A stretch of 12,837 nt of DNA from positions 1-12,837 of the forward strand of contig JAGUXE010000120.1 of NCBI GenBank assembly GCA_020061995.1, given 5' to 3'. The stretch is from Ignavibacteriales bacterium. GTDB taxonomy: Bacteria; Bacteroidota; Ignavibacteria; Ignavibacteriales; Ignavibacteriaceae. A model generated the notes under the pieces. It ran no database searches, was not told the DNA's origin, and saw nothing but the letters and a program-made list of their open reading frames with translations. Numbering within the stretch: the first letter of the stretch is position 1; every line of letters begins with the position of its first letter. Both the position numbers and the translations under genes were made by a program. Below, piece after piece: positions 1 to 8,769 of the stretch.

Positions 1-2102
1 ACCAAGAAGACTGAGAGATTTGTGATATCATAATCACGGAAGGTTTTATCGTCACCACTTGTATAATTAATGTTTATTGAAGATTGATGACGGAACTTAA
101 AGAAGAAATCATATGAAACTTGTAAACCAACTCGACTTGTAATCGTATTAACAAAAGCGATATTGGGTAAATTATTCAACATCTCACTCGCATCATTATT
201 AGTTGTATAGTTTGCAAAAGAGAGTGTGAAACTCGGCAAATCAACTCTCGGATAATATGATACTGATGTGCTTAAATTTTGAAAGTTTGTAGTAGTTGGT
301 TTTGTCTCTTGAATATTATCACTCAAATTTTCATAAGTTAAGGAAAGGAATAATTTGTTTTGTAATAAACGAAGACGGTCAGTTAAACTAATTCCGGCAA
401 TATCTGTTCTCAAAAAGTTTTGACCAAATGATGTATATTCATTACCTCTATATTGATAACTAGCTTTGAGATAGTTTCCAAAGTAGTTTACAGAGACCGC
501 AGCTTCTGCTGCAACAGTTGGTAATTCTTGCGGATTAAGAGGAGTAAGGAATTGATTCACTGTTATAAATGTCCCTAATACATCTCTGATTGTTCTGAAT
601 GTGCTTGCACTTGTCCCTATTGCATCTGCTAAGGAATCAATCAGTGCATCCTTTAACTCTCCGGTTGCAATATCTTTATTGAGTAAACTAAAAGCGCCTT
701 GTGCCGTGAACAATACTTTTTGATCATCAAATGCAACTAACACGTCAGTTCCCAAAACTAAATTCTCTTGTGGTTTAACACCAAATTCAATAGAACTCGG
801 ATCATCTTTTGAATGTAAATATGTTAATCCCCATTGAAAATTTTCACCCCTTCCGAATGAGGGTCTCAATGCAAAAATATCTCTTTTATAAGTCCCAATA
901 TTAACAATTCCTCTTTTTGACGGATTTCCAAATGCGTCTTTATATTTGGTCGAATCTATCTGGATAATATTCGAACCCGATCTGGTATCGGTTGTTGATA
1001 AAGCCTCAAGCAAATCTCCTTCGATACTTCTGTTAGTTTCACCAAGAGTCATTTGTAAATTAAAGAATCCGAGATTAATAGCACCATTAATACCTCGAAC
1101 CCTCTTACCACTTAAAATATTTGAAGGATACTGTGGGAAATTATCTCCAAAGTCAAGGTTTAACCAATGGTTACGAATATTTAAACTGTATCGGTTAAAA
1201 GGTTGTAAATGTTTTTTCTCTTCTGAAGTCACATAAATATTAGCTCTGGATTCCCATGATTTATAATCTGCGGAAGCGTCCAAAGTAATATTATTATACC
1301 AACTTGAGTTCTTCTGAACATTTTCATTACGAGATTCACCAATGACATTTACTCTATAATTCACGCGATCAGCCATTGCTGTTGCCTGGTCAGAAGTTAT
1401 AATAGTAAATTTTGTTGAGATAGAATGGTATAGCTGATTTGATTTATCATAAATTTCGACTCTTAAAATATGTCCCCCTAAACTCACAGATTGAGGGAAA
1501 TTGTCAGCAGAAAAAATTATTAAATCATCTGCAAAAAGAGCAAGATTTGTTATATCTGTATTATCAATAAATATTTTAGTAGCAGCTTTATCAACTTCAT
1601 CAGATGCGCGTAGTAAAGAAATTGATACGAAAAATTCAGCAGCAGCCATTTGAGAATTACGTTCCGGACTCATTAAGATTATTTCATTATCTTTAGGTGA
1701 AGCCGAAGCAACTCTAACTTGTAATGGAGAGCTTTCATACGGGAATCCCAAAGGGTAAGTCTCTGTTTGTCCGGTATTCTTATATAATATAAAGTAGTAT
1801 TCAATGAAAGGAGGGGCAACATACTCAGCAGGTATTATAACTCGTCCGCTTGTACCTGAAATTAAAACTTCTGCTTCTTTATATTCACTCTCCCCAAATA
1901 CTCTATATGCTAAAAGAACTCTATTGAGCCCTTGAGTTTGATAAAAATCGAGAGTGATTTCTGCTTCCTGATTCTCTTTAACATCAATAGTCTTGACAGA
2001 GGAGACATAGCTGCTAATTTGTGAATAAGAAGTCGATTGATTGATTAAGATGAGAAAAGTAACAAAGAGAAAATATTTCAGCGAAGTAAAATTTAAATTC
2101 AT
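1..2102 (-). CDS. Large exported predicted outer-membrane beta-barrel protein, C-terminus cut by window edge
   Basis: The frame is open from the ATG at 2102 to the window edge, giving at least 700 residues with no stop seen. A ribosome binding site (GGAGGGACTTAA) lies just upstream of the ATG. The N-terminus is a signal peptide: lysine near residue 9, a hydrophobic FLFVTFLILI core, and probable cleavage after SYSQ near residue 28. Residues about 30-130 look like an Ig/fibronectin-type beta domain. From about residue 260 onward the protein is rich in alternating polar and hydrophobic strands with many Asn, Ser, Tyr and Phe, as in outer-membrane barrels. A motif GDNFPQYP...LSGKRVRG (residues about 319-335) resembles strand-turn segments that open some large barrels, but I cannot name a family. 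It sits downstream of the FecR-domain gene, from which a terminator separates it. Localisation is inferred; function is unknown. TonB-dependent receptor is unlikely because no plug domain or TonB box was recognised. Confidence 0.85.
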   Translation of the reverse strand, partial: MNLNFTSLKYFLFVTFLILINQSTSYSQISSYVSSVKTIDVKENQEAEITLDFYQTQGLNRVLLAYRVFGESEYKEAEVLISGTSGRVIIPAEYVAPPFIEYYFILYKNTGQTETYPLGFPYESSPLQVRVASASPKDNEIILMSPERNSQMAAAEFFVSISLLRASDEVDKAATKIFIDNTDITNLALFADDLIIFSADNFPQSVSLGGHILRVEIYDKSNQLYHSISTKFTIITSDQATAMADRVNYRVNVIGESRNENVQKNSSWYNNITLDASADYKSWESRANIYVTSEEKKHLQPFNRYSLNIRNHWLNLDFGDNFPQYPSNILSGKRVRGINGAINLGFFNLQMTLGETNRSIEGDLLEALSTTDTRSGSNIIQIDSTKYKDAFGNPSKRGIVNIGTYKRDIFALRPSFGRGENFQWGLTYLHSKDDPSSIEFGVKPQENLVLGTDVLVAFDDQKVLFTAQGAFSLLNKDIATGELKDALIDSLADAIGTSASTFRTIRDVLGTFITVNQFLTPLNPQELPTVAAEAAVSVNYFGNYLKASYQYRGNEYTSFGQNFLRTDIAGISLTDRLRLLQNKLFLSLTYENLSDNIQETKPTTTNFQNLSTSVSYYPRVDLPSFTLSFANYTTNNDASEMLNNLPNIAFVNTITSRVGLQVSYDFFFKFRHQSSININYTSGDDKTFRDYDITNLSVFL

Positions 2103-2165
2103 TTAAGTCCCTCCAAGAATCTTTTGAACAAACATTGATTAAAGTTTTTGAAGAATAACATCCCT

Positions 2166-2194
2166 AAGTTATTAAAGATAAAGCAATGTAACAA
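2166..2194 (-). promoter_or_regulatory. Possible sigma-70 promoter for the beta-barrel gene
   Basis: On the minus strand, TTGTTA (2194-2189) and TAACTT (2171-2166) are separated by 17 bp. They lie just downstream of the FecR-gene terminator and about 65 bp before the barrel-gene ATG. The -10 match is poor (T, A and final T only), so this is a guess. It is supported mainly by the need for a promoter after a terminator. Confidence 0.25.
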
Positions 2195-2199
2195 TCGTT

Positions 2200-2238
2200 A
2201 AAAAAAAGAAACTCGACATTGTGAATGCCGAGTTTCTT
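2200..2238 (-). terminator. Rho-independent terminator after the FecR-domain gene
   Basis: Arms AAGAAACTCG (2206-2215) and CGAGTTTCTT (2229-2238) pair perfectly over 10 bp. After one A-C mismatch, a further CATT/AATG pairing leaves a GTG loop. On the minus strand the hairpin is followed by a run of T (2205-2200). It starts about 10 bp after the FecR gene stop, so it should end that transcript before the barrel gene. Confidence 0.88.
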
Positions 2239-2248
2239 AACCTTAAAT

Positions 2249-2947
2249 CTATTCAGCATAATACTCGATAATCAGTTCACCTTGACTAGTCTGAATTTTA
2301 ATTTTTTTCAAGGTTGTTGATTTAGTACCACGTTGATCATTTAACATCCCTTCGGTTGCATCTCCAAGTGTCATATCGCCGTTATTATTGTACATGACGT
2401 ATTGACCGGCACCAACATTACCCCCATCTTTGTTCCCAAGGGTTCCAAGAACTTCTATTAATCCTCTTGCAACAACAAGCAGTGAAGCTCCGTCAGGGAA
2501 TACATCAAAGAATCCTTCCGTCCCTCGAATAGACGCCACCATAGTGGGGGTAGTAAATTTGAAATCTTCATTTTCTTGTTTTGAGACTTCAAATCCAACT
2601 CTACCTTTTTCTATATAAGTATTTTTCGCAATATTTTTATCGTTTTTATCTGCAAATATTTTGAGTGATGAATTTTCTCTAACTCTAATTAAAGAATTAT
2701 CAGTAAATTTTATTAATGCGAGTGATTTGTCACCGGTTTTGACTTCATCTCCGGTTTTGAGTGACTGACCTATTTTGGCAGTTGTCCAATCAGTCCCTTC
2801 TTTCTTCATACTTACATCTTTAACAACTTTCATTACCACCGCAATTGGAGTCTCACTTTTTGATGTTAATTTATCAGGATTTTCTGCTGCAAAGACTAAA
2901 GCAGGAAGAAGTAATAATAATAGTAGTGCAATATATTTCGAATTCAT
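2249..2947 (-). CDS. Secreted FecR-domain protein
   Basis: This is a 232-residue protein. I chose the ATG at 2947 rather than the in-frame ATG at 2971 because AGAGG stands at the right distance before 2947, nothing similar precedes 2971, and the signal peptide then has a normal short N-region. Residues 1-21 are a signal peptide: MNSKY, a poly-leucine core, and cleavage near VFA-AEN. A FecR domain (PF04773 type) follows at about residues 57-170. It shows the IGQSLKTGDEVKTGDKS start, the IKFTDNSLIRVRENSSLKI strand pair and the TPTMVASIRGTEGFF core near residues 132-148. There is no N-terminal cytoplasmic anti-sigma segment and no sigma-factor gene beside it, so it is probably a periplasmic or surface beta-structure domain and not a FecI-type regulator. 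It lies 27 bp downstream of the 365-residue secreted protein gene and is probably co-transcribed with it. Its binding partner or ligand is unknown. Confidence 0.9.
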   Translation of the reverse strand: MNSKYIALLLLLLLPALVFAAENPDKLTSKSETPIAVVMKVVKDVSMKKEGTDWTTAKIGQSLKTGDEVKTGDKSLALIKFTDNSLIRVRENSSLKIFADKNDKNIAKNTYIEKGRVGFEVSKQENEDFKFTTPTMVASIRGTEGFFDVFPDGASLLVVARGLIEVLGTLGNKDGGNVGAGQYVMYNNNGDMTLGDATEGMLNDQRGTKSTTLKKIKIQTSQGELIIEYYAE

Positions 2948-2974
2948 TTTGATTCCTCTCTTCAATTTCATTCT

Positions 2975-4072
2975 TTATTGATTGAAAGTTGCGTTAACAA
3001 TACGTTCACCCGGATTTTGCGCAAGATAATTAAACAAAGCCATTACTTCAGCAATTGGCATATCAGAACCATCATCGCGTTTAATTCCTGTTATTTGTAG
3101 CGTCCCGGATGTGAAGTCAGTAATTAAATTCTGTGGGATAACTCCACTCGGTAGTGATTGTATTATTGAAACAATATTTCCAACTAATGTCATATAAGCC
3201 ATTGTATTGGCATCCTTCAAATAGAAATTCGCCAAATTACTGAATATACTTTGCCCACCGCCCGGTCCTTCAACAAAAGCAGTAACTTGAAAAACAACTT
3301 CTTGCCTGCCAAACCATTGAGCTCCGCTAAGTAAATTTACTAAATTCACCTCCGTTGCAGGTTGTCCAGTTGGATCTTTAGCTTCAATATTATTAATCAA
3401 TACTTGTCCTGAACTTAATGCGTTTTCAAGAGATGTTCGATGGTCTCTTCTAATTGCAGCTTTGATTGTATATTTAGATGCACCGGCAACGGGTGTCCAT
3501 TTAGCAATCACTTGACCAACGTCTTGTAGAGTTCCTGCAACAGGGAGTAGAATTTCGAGTGTTTGAGTCGGGTTTAAAAATTCAAGTTCAGCAGAACTGA
3601 TAAATTGTTGACCGGTAGATGGGTCTATGTATGCACTTCCATCAGGTTTAAACAATCTTAATGTTAAAATGTAATTCCCGGTTGGTTTACCTTTTCTAAT
3701 TGCCTGAGTTATTCGATCACTGTTATTGGTCGAAGATGCAATTCGAATATCAGAACCAAGAGTATTATTAAAAAATACTTTGGATTTAAATGGTCTCGTA
3801 CGGAAAGTGGTGAATGGTTGGAAAGCAGATTCGCCTACATCCTTCCATTCGAAAGTACCTTCAACAACTACATCGAAATCGATCGGCAAAATTTCCACCG
3901 AAAAGACTGTTGGGGCACCTTGCAAATCATTTGTCACAGCAAAAGTTGCAAAATCAAGCTGTGGTAGGGGTGTAAACACATTCAGTCTGAATGTATTAAT
4001 CTGAGCAGTGCTAAAAGTGAATGAGAGTAATGAAAATACTAATACTCTCCATAATGTTAGCCTCTTTTTCAT
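2975..4072 (-). CDS. Exported protein of unknown family, co-transcribed with the FecR-domain gene
   Basis: This is a 365-residue protein. The start is the ATG at 4072, where GGAGG sits five bases upstream. An in-frame TTG at 4084 would place that ribosome binding site inside the gene and is less likely. The N-terminus MKKRLTLWRVLVFSLLSFTFSTAQ is a clear signal peptide, probably cut after STAQ. The mature protein is beta-rich. A region at about residues 165-275 (LLPVAGTLQDVGQVIAKWTP...ASKYTIKAA) resembles the fibronectin-III or Ig-like domains of surface proteins in Bacteroidota relatives. The C-terminal 80 residues (SIIQSLPSGVIPQNLI...EVMALFNYLAQNPGERIVNATF) look mixed alpha/beta. No transmembrane segment, lipobox, catalytic motif or type IX C-terminal signal was recognised. 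I do not recognise the family. The neighbouring FecR and barrel genes suggest an envelope or surface role, which is inference only. Confidence 0.87.
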   Translation of the reverse strand: MKKRLTLWRVLVFSLLSFTFSTAQINTFRLNVFTPLPQLDFATFAVTNDLQGAPTVFSVEILPIDFDVVVEGTFEWKDVGESAFQPFTTFRTRPFKSKVFFNNTLGSDIRIASSTNNSDRITQAIRKGKPTGNYILTLRLFKPDGSAYIDPSTGQQFISSAELEFLNPTQTLEILLPVAGTLQDVGQVIAKWTPVAGASKYTIKAAIRRDHRTSLENALSSGQVLINNIEAKDPTGQPATEVNLVNLLSGAQWFGRQEVVFQVTAFVEGPGGGQSIFSNLANFYLKDANTMAYMTLVGNIVSIIQSLPSGVIPQNLITDFTSGTLQITGIKRDDGSDMPIAEVMALFNYLAQNPGERIVNATFNQ

Positions 4073-4614
4073 TGTATCCTCCAATACATTTGTAAAAAAA
4101 ATTGAGAAGGTACTATAATATAGTTTTGGTCTTATCTTAAATCTCTTGAGCGAAAGAATAATTTGGTTTACAATGGAAAAATATCTCTTGTTATTATATT
4201 TTCCAAAACTTTTAAAGTCACCTCATTTGTCCCACGAAAGATATAAAATTAAAATACCAAACGCTGTGAGTTAGGACACGTGAAGAGAACGAGTTTAATC
4301 TAAATCACACAGTTTTCTATTATTCAAAATAACGTAATTAGATTTAGGTTTCTTACGAAATTTCCCGCAAACTTTTGCGTTAAATGAAAACCATTTTCCC
4401 ATAGCATGATGCAACATAAAGAGCAATCTTTACATTAGCAACAATTAAAAAACTGTAACACAAAGCCTGATATTTCATAAGGAATAAACACAATTACTTA
4501 ACTTGAAAAATAAAGTTTCAATAAAATAAAATCAGGTATGCTTTATACTATTGTTCCGAACGGACTAATTTGATAGTTTTGTCAATACAATTTCTAATTA
4601 TTGAAAGGAGTTCG
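4073..4614. other. Long divergent AT-rich intergenic region
   Basis: About 540 bp separate the two outward-reading genes. No convincing gene was seen: the short reading frames lack ribosome binding sites or protein-like composition. On the minus side, an AT-rich TATATT (4122-4117) about 45 bp before the 365-residue protein gene could be a -10 box, but no good -35 lies upstream of it. Near 4368-4381 there is a small perfect hairpin (CGCAAA, CT, TTTGCG) with no T-run on either side. The region probably holds two divergent promoters and long leaders, but nothing else can be assigned. Confidence 0.6.
4503..4532 (+). promoter_or_regulatory. Possible sigma-70 promoter for the TPR lipoprotein-DUF58 operon
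   Basis: TTGAAA (4503-4508) and TAAAAT (4527-4532) are separated by 18 bp and lie about 80 bp before the lipoprotein ATG. Both hexamers match consensus at five of six positions. The surrounding sequence is so AT-rich that chance matches are common. A TATACT at 4544-4549 is an alternative -10 without a good -35. Confidence 0.35.
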
Positions 4615-5121
4615 ATGAAAAAATATCTATTACTATTCGCGGTTGCATTGATGTTTGTTGGCTGCGGTAAAAAAGATGCTAATGAATTAATTGGTGAAGC
4701 ATCGGAATTAATAAAAAACAATAATATTACCGAGGCTGTAAATCTATTTGAAGAAATTATTAAAGAGCATCCGGAGAGTAGAGAAGCTTCTGTAGCTATG
4801 TATGAACTTGGTAAAATTTATCAAAGTAAATTATTAAAGAGTGTTGATGAAACTGAGTCATTAAATAAAGCAGTCTACTATTTTGATGAAGTTTATCAAA
4901 AGTATTCAACAAGTCCTGAAGCACCGCTTGCTTTATTTATGAAAGGGTTTATTCTAGCTAATGAATTAAATCAACTCGATGAAGCAACAAAAACATACAA
5001 AATATTTGTAGAAAAATACCCAAATCATGAACTTGCAAATTCAGCACAAGATGAATTAAACTTTATGGGATTATCTCCCGAACAGATTCTTCAGAAAAAA
5101 TCGTCAGTAACATTGAAATAA
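4615..5121 (+). CDS. TPR-repeat outer-membrane-type lipoprotein
   Basis: This is a 168-residue protein. The ATG at 4615 is preceded by AAGGAG at good spacing. An in-frame TTG at 4570 would put extra residues before an already complete lipoprotein signal, so I rejected it. MKKYLLLFAVALMFVGCGKK is a lipoprotein signal peptide with the lipidated cysteine at residue 17. The mature part carries TPR-like helical pairs: one at about residues 23-65 (ELIKNNNITEAVNLFEEIIKEHPES), one around 80-105 (NKAVYYFDEVYQKYSTSPEA) and one at about 115-145 (LDEATKTYKIFVEKYPNHELA). The spacing of Ala, Tyr and Pro fits BamD/YbgF-like tetratricopeptide proteins. It is too short and lacks specific landmarks to be called BamD, so treat it as a generic TPR scaffold lipoprotein. 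Its stop codon directly touches the start of the DUF58 gene, so the two are co-expressed. Confidence 0.9.
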   Translation: MKKYLLLFAVALMFVGCGKKDANELIGEASELIKNNNITEAVNLFEEIIKEHPESREASVAMYELGKIYQSKLLKSVDETESLNKAVYYFDEVYQKYSTSPEAPLALFMKGFILANELNQLDEATKTYKIFVEKYPNHELANSAQDELNFMGLSPEQILQKKSSVTLK

Positions 5122-6030
5122 ATGTCTTCCTCTAAAGATGATTATACAAAGTATTTAAATCCTTCAATAGTTTCTAAGCTTTCTTCTTTTGAATTAAAAG
5201 CGAGGATGATTGTTGAAGGATTTCTTTTAGGGCTTCATAGAAGCCCTTATCATGGCTTTAGTATTGAATTTAGTCAACATCGTCCATATATGCAGGGAGA
5301 TGCTCTAAAAGATATTGATTGGAAAGTTTATGGAAAGATTGATCGTTTTTTTGTAAAACAATATGAAGAAGAAACTAACCTAAAATGCCACATCCTTCTT
5401 GATATTAGTAAGTCGATGACGTATGCATCTGATAAACAAATCAGTAAACTAGAATATGCTTCGTTACTTACTGCAAGTCTAAGTTATCTTTTGTTAAAGC
5501 AAAAAGATGCTGTTGGACTCTGTCTTTATGCAGATAGAGTTGTAAAGAACTTTCCTCCTAAAGCATCGAATATTTATCTTCGCGAATTACTATTGGCACT
5601 TAATAATATAAAACCATCAGAAAAAACTAATACGGCTGAAGCTTTGAATATTTATGCGGAAAATATAAAACGAAAAGGAATGGTAATTATTATTTCAGAT
5701 TTTTTTGATGAACCTGAAAAAGTTTATTCTGCAATAAAACATTTTGCCTTTAAGAAACATGAAGTAATTGTATTTCAAATTCTTGATCCATATGAAAGAA
5801 ATTTTTCATTTGGAAGAGATTCAATTTTCATTGACCTGGAATCCGGTGATGAAATTACGACTCAACCATATCAAATTCAGAAAGCATATAAGGAAGCAAT
5901 GACTGAGTTTACAAACGGATTAAAAAATGAATGTTTAAATAATGGAATAGAGTATAATCTGATTGATACTTCTATGAGTTTTGATAAAGCATTATTTGCG
6001 TATTTGCAAAAACGAAGTCGGATTTACTAA
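5122..6030 (+). CDS. DUF58 family (vWA-like) protein
   Basis: This is a 302-residue protein and full-length for the single-domain DUF58 family. The diagnostic block is present at residues 54-74: RPYMQGDALKDIDWKVYGKID. It is followed by a von Willebrand A-like fold with a metal-site-like DISKS motif (DxSxS) at 94-98. A later strand, KGMVIIISDFFDE (about residues 185-197), is also typical. There are no transmembrane helices, so it should be cytosolic. DUF58 proteins usually sit beside a MoxR AAA+ ATPase and membrane vWA (Bat) proteins, and are thought to act in MoxR-assisted complex assembly or envelope stress. Here no MoxR gene is adjacent; the upstream partner is a TPR lipoprotein. The start ATG follows the upstream TAA with no gap and no ribosome binding site, so translation probably depends on coupling. 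The biochemical role of the family is not settled. Confidence 0.93.
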   Translation: MSSSKDDYTKYLNPSIVSKLSSFELKARMIVEGFLLGLHRSPYHGFSIEFSQHRPYMQGDALKDIDWKVYGKIDRFFVKQYEEETNLKCHILLDISKSMTYASDKQISKLEYASLLTASLSYLLLKQKDAVGLCLYADRVVKNFPPKASNIYLRELLLALNNIKPSEKTNTAEALNIYAENIKRKGMVIIISDFFDEPEKVYSAIKHFAFKKHEVIVFQILDPYERNFSFGRDSIFIDLESGDEITTQPYQIQKAYKEAMTEFTNGLKNECLNNGIEYNLIDTSMSFDKALFAYLQKRSRIY

Positions 6031-6055
6031 ATATTTTAATCGAGATTATTAAAAC

Positions 6056-6088
6056 AAAAAAGGGATGCAAATTGCATCCCTTTTTTTT
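6056..6088. terminator. Bidirectional rho-independent terminator between the DUF58 gene and groEL
   Basis: A perfect inverted repeat, GGGATGCAA (6062-6070) and TTGCATCCC (6072-6080), is flanked by six A on the left (6056-6061) and eight T on the right (6081-6088). Read in either direction it gives a GC-containing hairpin followed by a T-run. It can therefore end both converging transcripts, DUF58 from the left and groES-groEL from the right. Confidence 0.95.
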
Positions 6089-6104
6089 GTGACGTGAAAG
6101 TCTA

Positions 6105-7754
<1,650 letters not shown>

Positions 7755-7773
7755 TTAATTTTATTTCAATTAT

Positions 7774-8070
7774 TTATTGTACAATTGCAAAAATGTCGCT
7801 CTCGCGCATAATTAAATAGTCTTCACCGTCAACAGTAACTTCTGTACCACTGTATTTTCCGTAAAGAACTTTATCACCGACTTTTACAGTCATGGCAATT
7901 GTTTTGCCGGCATCTGTTACTTTACCGCTACCGACTGCAACAACGGTTCCTTCCATAGGTTTTTCCTGTGCTGTATTTGGAATGATGATTCCACTTTTTG
8001 TTTTTTCTTCAGCAGCAGCAGCTTTAATAATCACTCTATCCGATAGCGGACTAAGATTGATTTTACTCAT
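7774..8070 (-). CDS. groES: Co-chaperonin GroES (Hsp10)
   Basis: This is a 98-residue protein matching the usual GroES length of about 95-97. The start at 8070 has GGAGG at good spacing. A longer frame from 8121 would run into the CIRCE operator and add residues unlike GroES, so I rejected it. The protein forms the seven-fold lid that caps GroEL and triggers folding-chamber closure. Recognisable blocks are [11 protein letters not shown] near the N-terminus, the mobile loop around [18 protein letters not shown] (residues about 25-42, with the IIIP GroEL-binding segment), then [28 protein letters not shown] and the C-terminal [13 protein letters not shown]. It is the first gene of the operon and follows the CIRCE/sigma-70 control region. 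Confidence 0.98.
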   Translation of the reverse strand: MSKINLSPLSDRVIIKAAAAEEKTKSGIIIPNTAQEKPMEGTVVAVGSGKVTDAGKTIAMTVKVGDKVLYGKYSGTEVTVDGEDYLIMRESDIFAIVQ

Positions 8071-8110
8071 AGTATTCCTCCATTTATATATATAGTTTTT
8101 AATGAAATTA

Positions 8111-8137
8111 TTAGCACTCAAAAAGAACGAGTGCTAA
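8111..8137 (-). promoter_or_regulatory. CIRCE operator (HrcA binding site)
   Basis: This is a perfect CIRCE inverted repeat, TTAGCACTC (8111-8119) with a nine-base spacer and GAGTGCTAA (8129-8137). All 18 arm bases match the consensus. It lies in the groES leader and overlaps the end of the -10 box, so bound HrcA would block transcription until heat or misfolded protein frees it. The hrcA gene itself is not in this window. Confidence 0.97.
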
Positions 8138-8164
8138 TATATATGAATATTGTTTTTTTGTCAA
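8136..8164 (-). promoter_or_regulatory. Sigma-70 promoter of the groES-groEL operon
   Basis: On the minus strand, a consensus -35 TTGACA (8164-8159) is followed by a 17 bp AT-rich spacer and -10 TATATT (8141-8136). The predicted start falls around 8129, inside the CIRCE element. The consensus TTGACA contrasts with the TTTG/TAnnTTTG promoters known from Bacteroidetes and supports a different lineage for this genome. Confidence 0.9.
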
Positions 8165-8239
8165 GGGGGAGATTTTCGCATCATTAAAAACCGGTAATTG
8201 AAAACTCAAATACCGTCTATCAATTCAAACATTTATAAT

Positions 8240-8269
8240 TTGCCTTTTATTCTACTAAACTATTATATT
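8240..8269 (+). promoter_or_regulatory. Possible promoter of the lrp-HPPD operon
   Basis: TTGCCT (8240-8245) is followed by overlapping -10-like boxes at 8261-8269. TTATAT gives 17 bp spacing and TATATT 18 bp. It lies about 40 bp before the regulator ATG and is divergent from the groES promoter. No clear Lrp-type palindrome was recognised. The sequence is AT-rich, so confidence is low. Confidence 0.35.
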
Positions 8270-8305
8270 TCCGAAGTATCTCTAACAATAACCTAATAAT
8301 ACCGA

Positions 8306-8755
8306 ATGATTGACGAAATAGATAAGAAGATATTGAATATCTTGCAAAACAATGCGCGAACTACAAATGCAGATATTGCGCGTGAAATTAACATGGCTCC
8401 ATCTGCTGTTCTTGAAAGAATGCGAAGGTTAGAAGCGAAGAAAATAATTCAAAAATATAGTGCAATAATCAATCCTAATGAAGTAGGACTTGGTTTAGCT
8501 GCTTTTGTGATGATTAAATCTGATGGACCGGTCGTTGATCTAAAAACAGCCAAAGAACTTTCAAAGATAAGTGAGGTTCAAGAAGTCCATATTGTAGCGG
8601 GTGAAGATTGTTTTCTGGTCAAAGTGCGTGTTGCTGACACAACAGCCTTGAACGATCTGCTTCGAAATAAATTCGGTAAGATTAGCATGATTCATTCAAC
8701 GAGTACGACCATTGTTTTAGAAACAGTAAAAGAATCAACAAAATTAGCTATTTAA
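8306..8755 (+). CDS. Lrp/AsnC-family transcriptional regulator
   Basis: This is a 149-residue protein, the usual size of the family. Residues 1-60 are the classic winged helix-turn-helix: IDEIDKKILNILQNNARTTNADIAREINMAPSAVLERMRRLEAKKIIQKYSAIINPNEVG. The effector-binding RAM domain follows at about residues 65-140. These proteins are DNA-binding dimers or octamers that respond to an amino acid. The gene is first in a run of tyrosine catabolic genes and ends only 14 bp before the dioxygenase, so it is most likely the local regulator, sensing tyrosine, phenylalanine or a related compound. That role is inferred from position. No strong ribosome binding site precedes the ATG, so poor initiation or a short leader is possible. 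The family is certain; the ligand is not. Confidence 0.95.
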   Translation: MIDEIDKKILNILQNNARTTNADIAREINMAPSAVLERMRRLEAKKIIQKYSAIINPNEVGLGLAAFVMIKSDGPVVDLKTAKELSKISEVQEVHIVAGEDCFLVKVRVADTTALNDLLRNKFGKISMIHSTSTTIVLETVKESTKLAI

Positions 8756-8769
8756 CTTAAGGAGTAAAT

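Noticed and set aside
946..1236. Plus-strand 96-residue reading frame.
   Set aside because: It is a shadow inside the minus-strand barrel gene, whose frame is continuous and protein-like; the plus frame has no ribosome binding site or recognisable composition.
1..2102. TonB-dependent receptor.
   Set aside because: I saw no TonB box or plug domain near the N-terminus; the first mature domain looks Ig-like.
2249..2947. FecR-type anti-sigma factor of an iron-signalling system.
   Set aside because: There is no adjacent ECF sigma factor, no membrane segment other than a signal peptide and no N-terminal cytoplasmic domain.
4073..4084. TTG start giving a 369-residue version of the exported protein.
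   Set aside because: The ribosome binding site GGAGG lies between the TTG and the ATG at 4072, so only the ATG has correct spacing.
4570..4614. TTG start 15 codons upstream of the TPR lipoprotein ATG.
   Set aside because: AAGGAG precedes the ATG at 4615, and the lipoprotein signal peptide begins there.
8071..8121. 17-codon N-terminal extension of GroES.
   Set aside because: It overlaps the CIRCE operator region, GGAGG precedes the ATG at 8070, and the extension does not resemble GroES.
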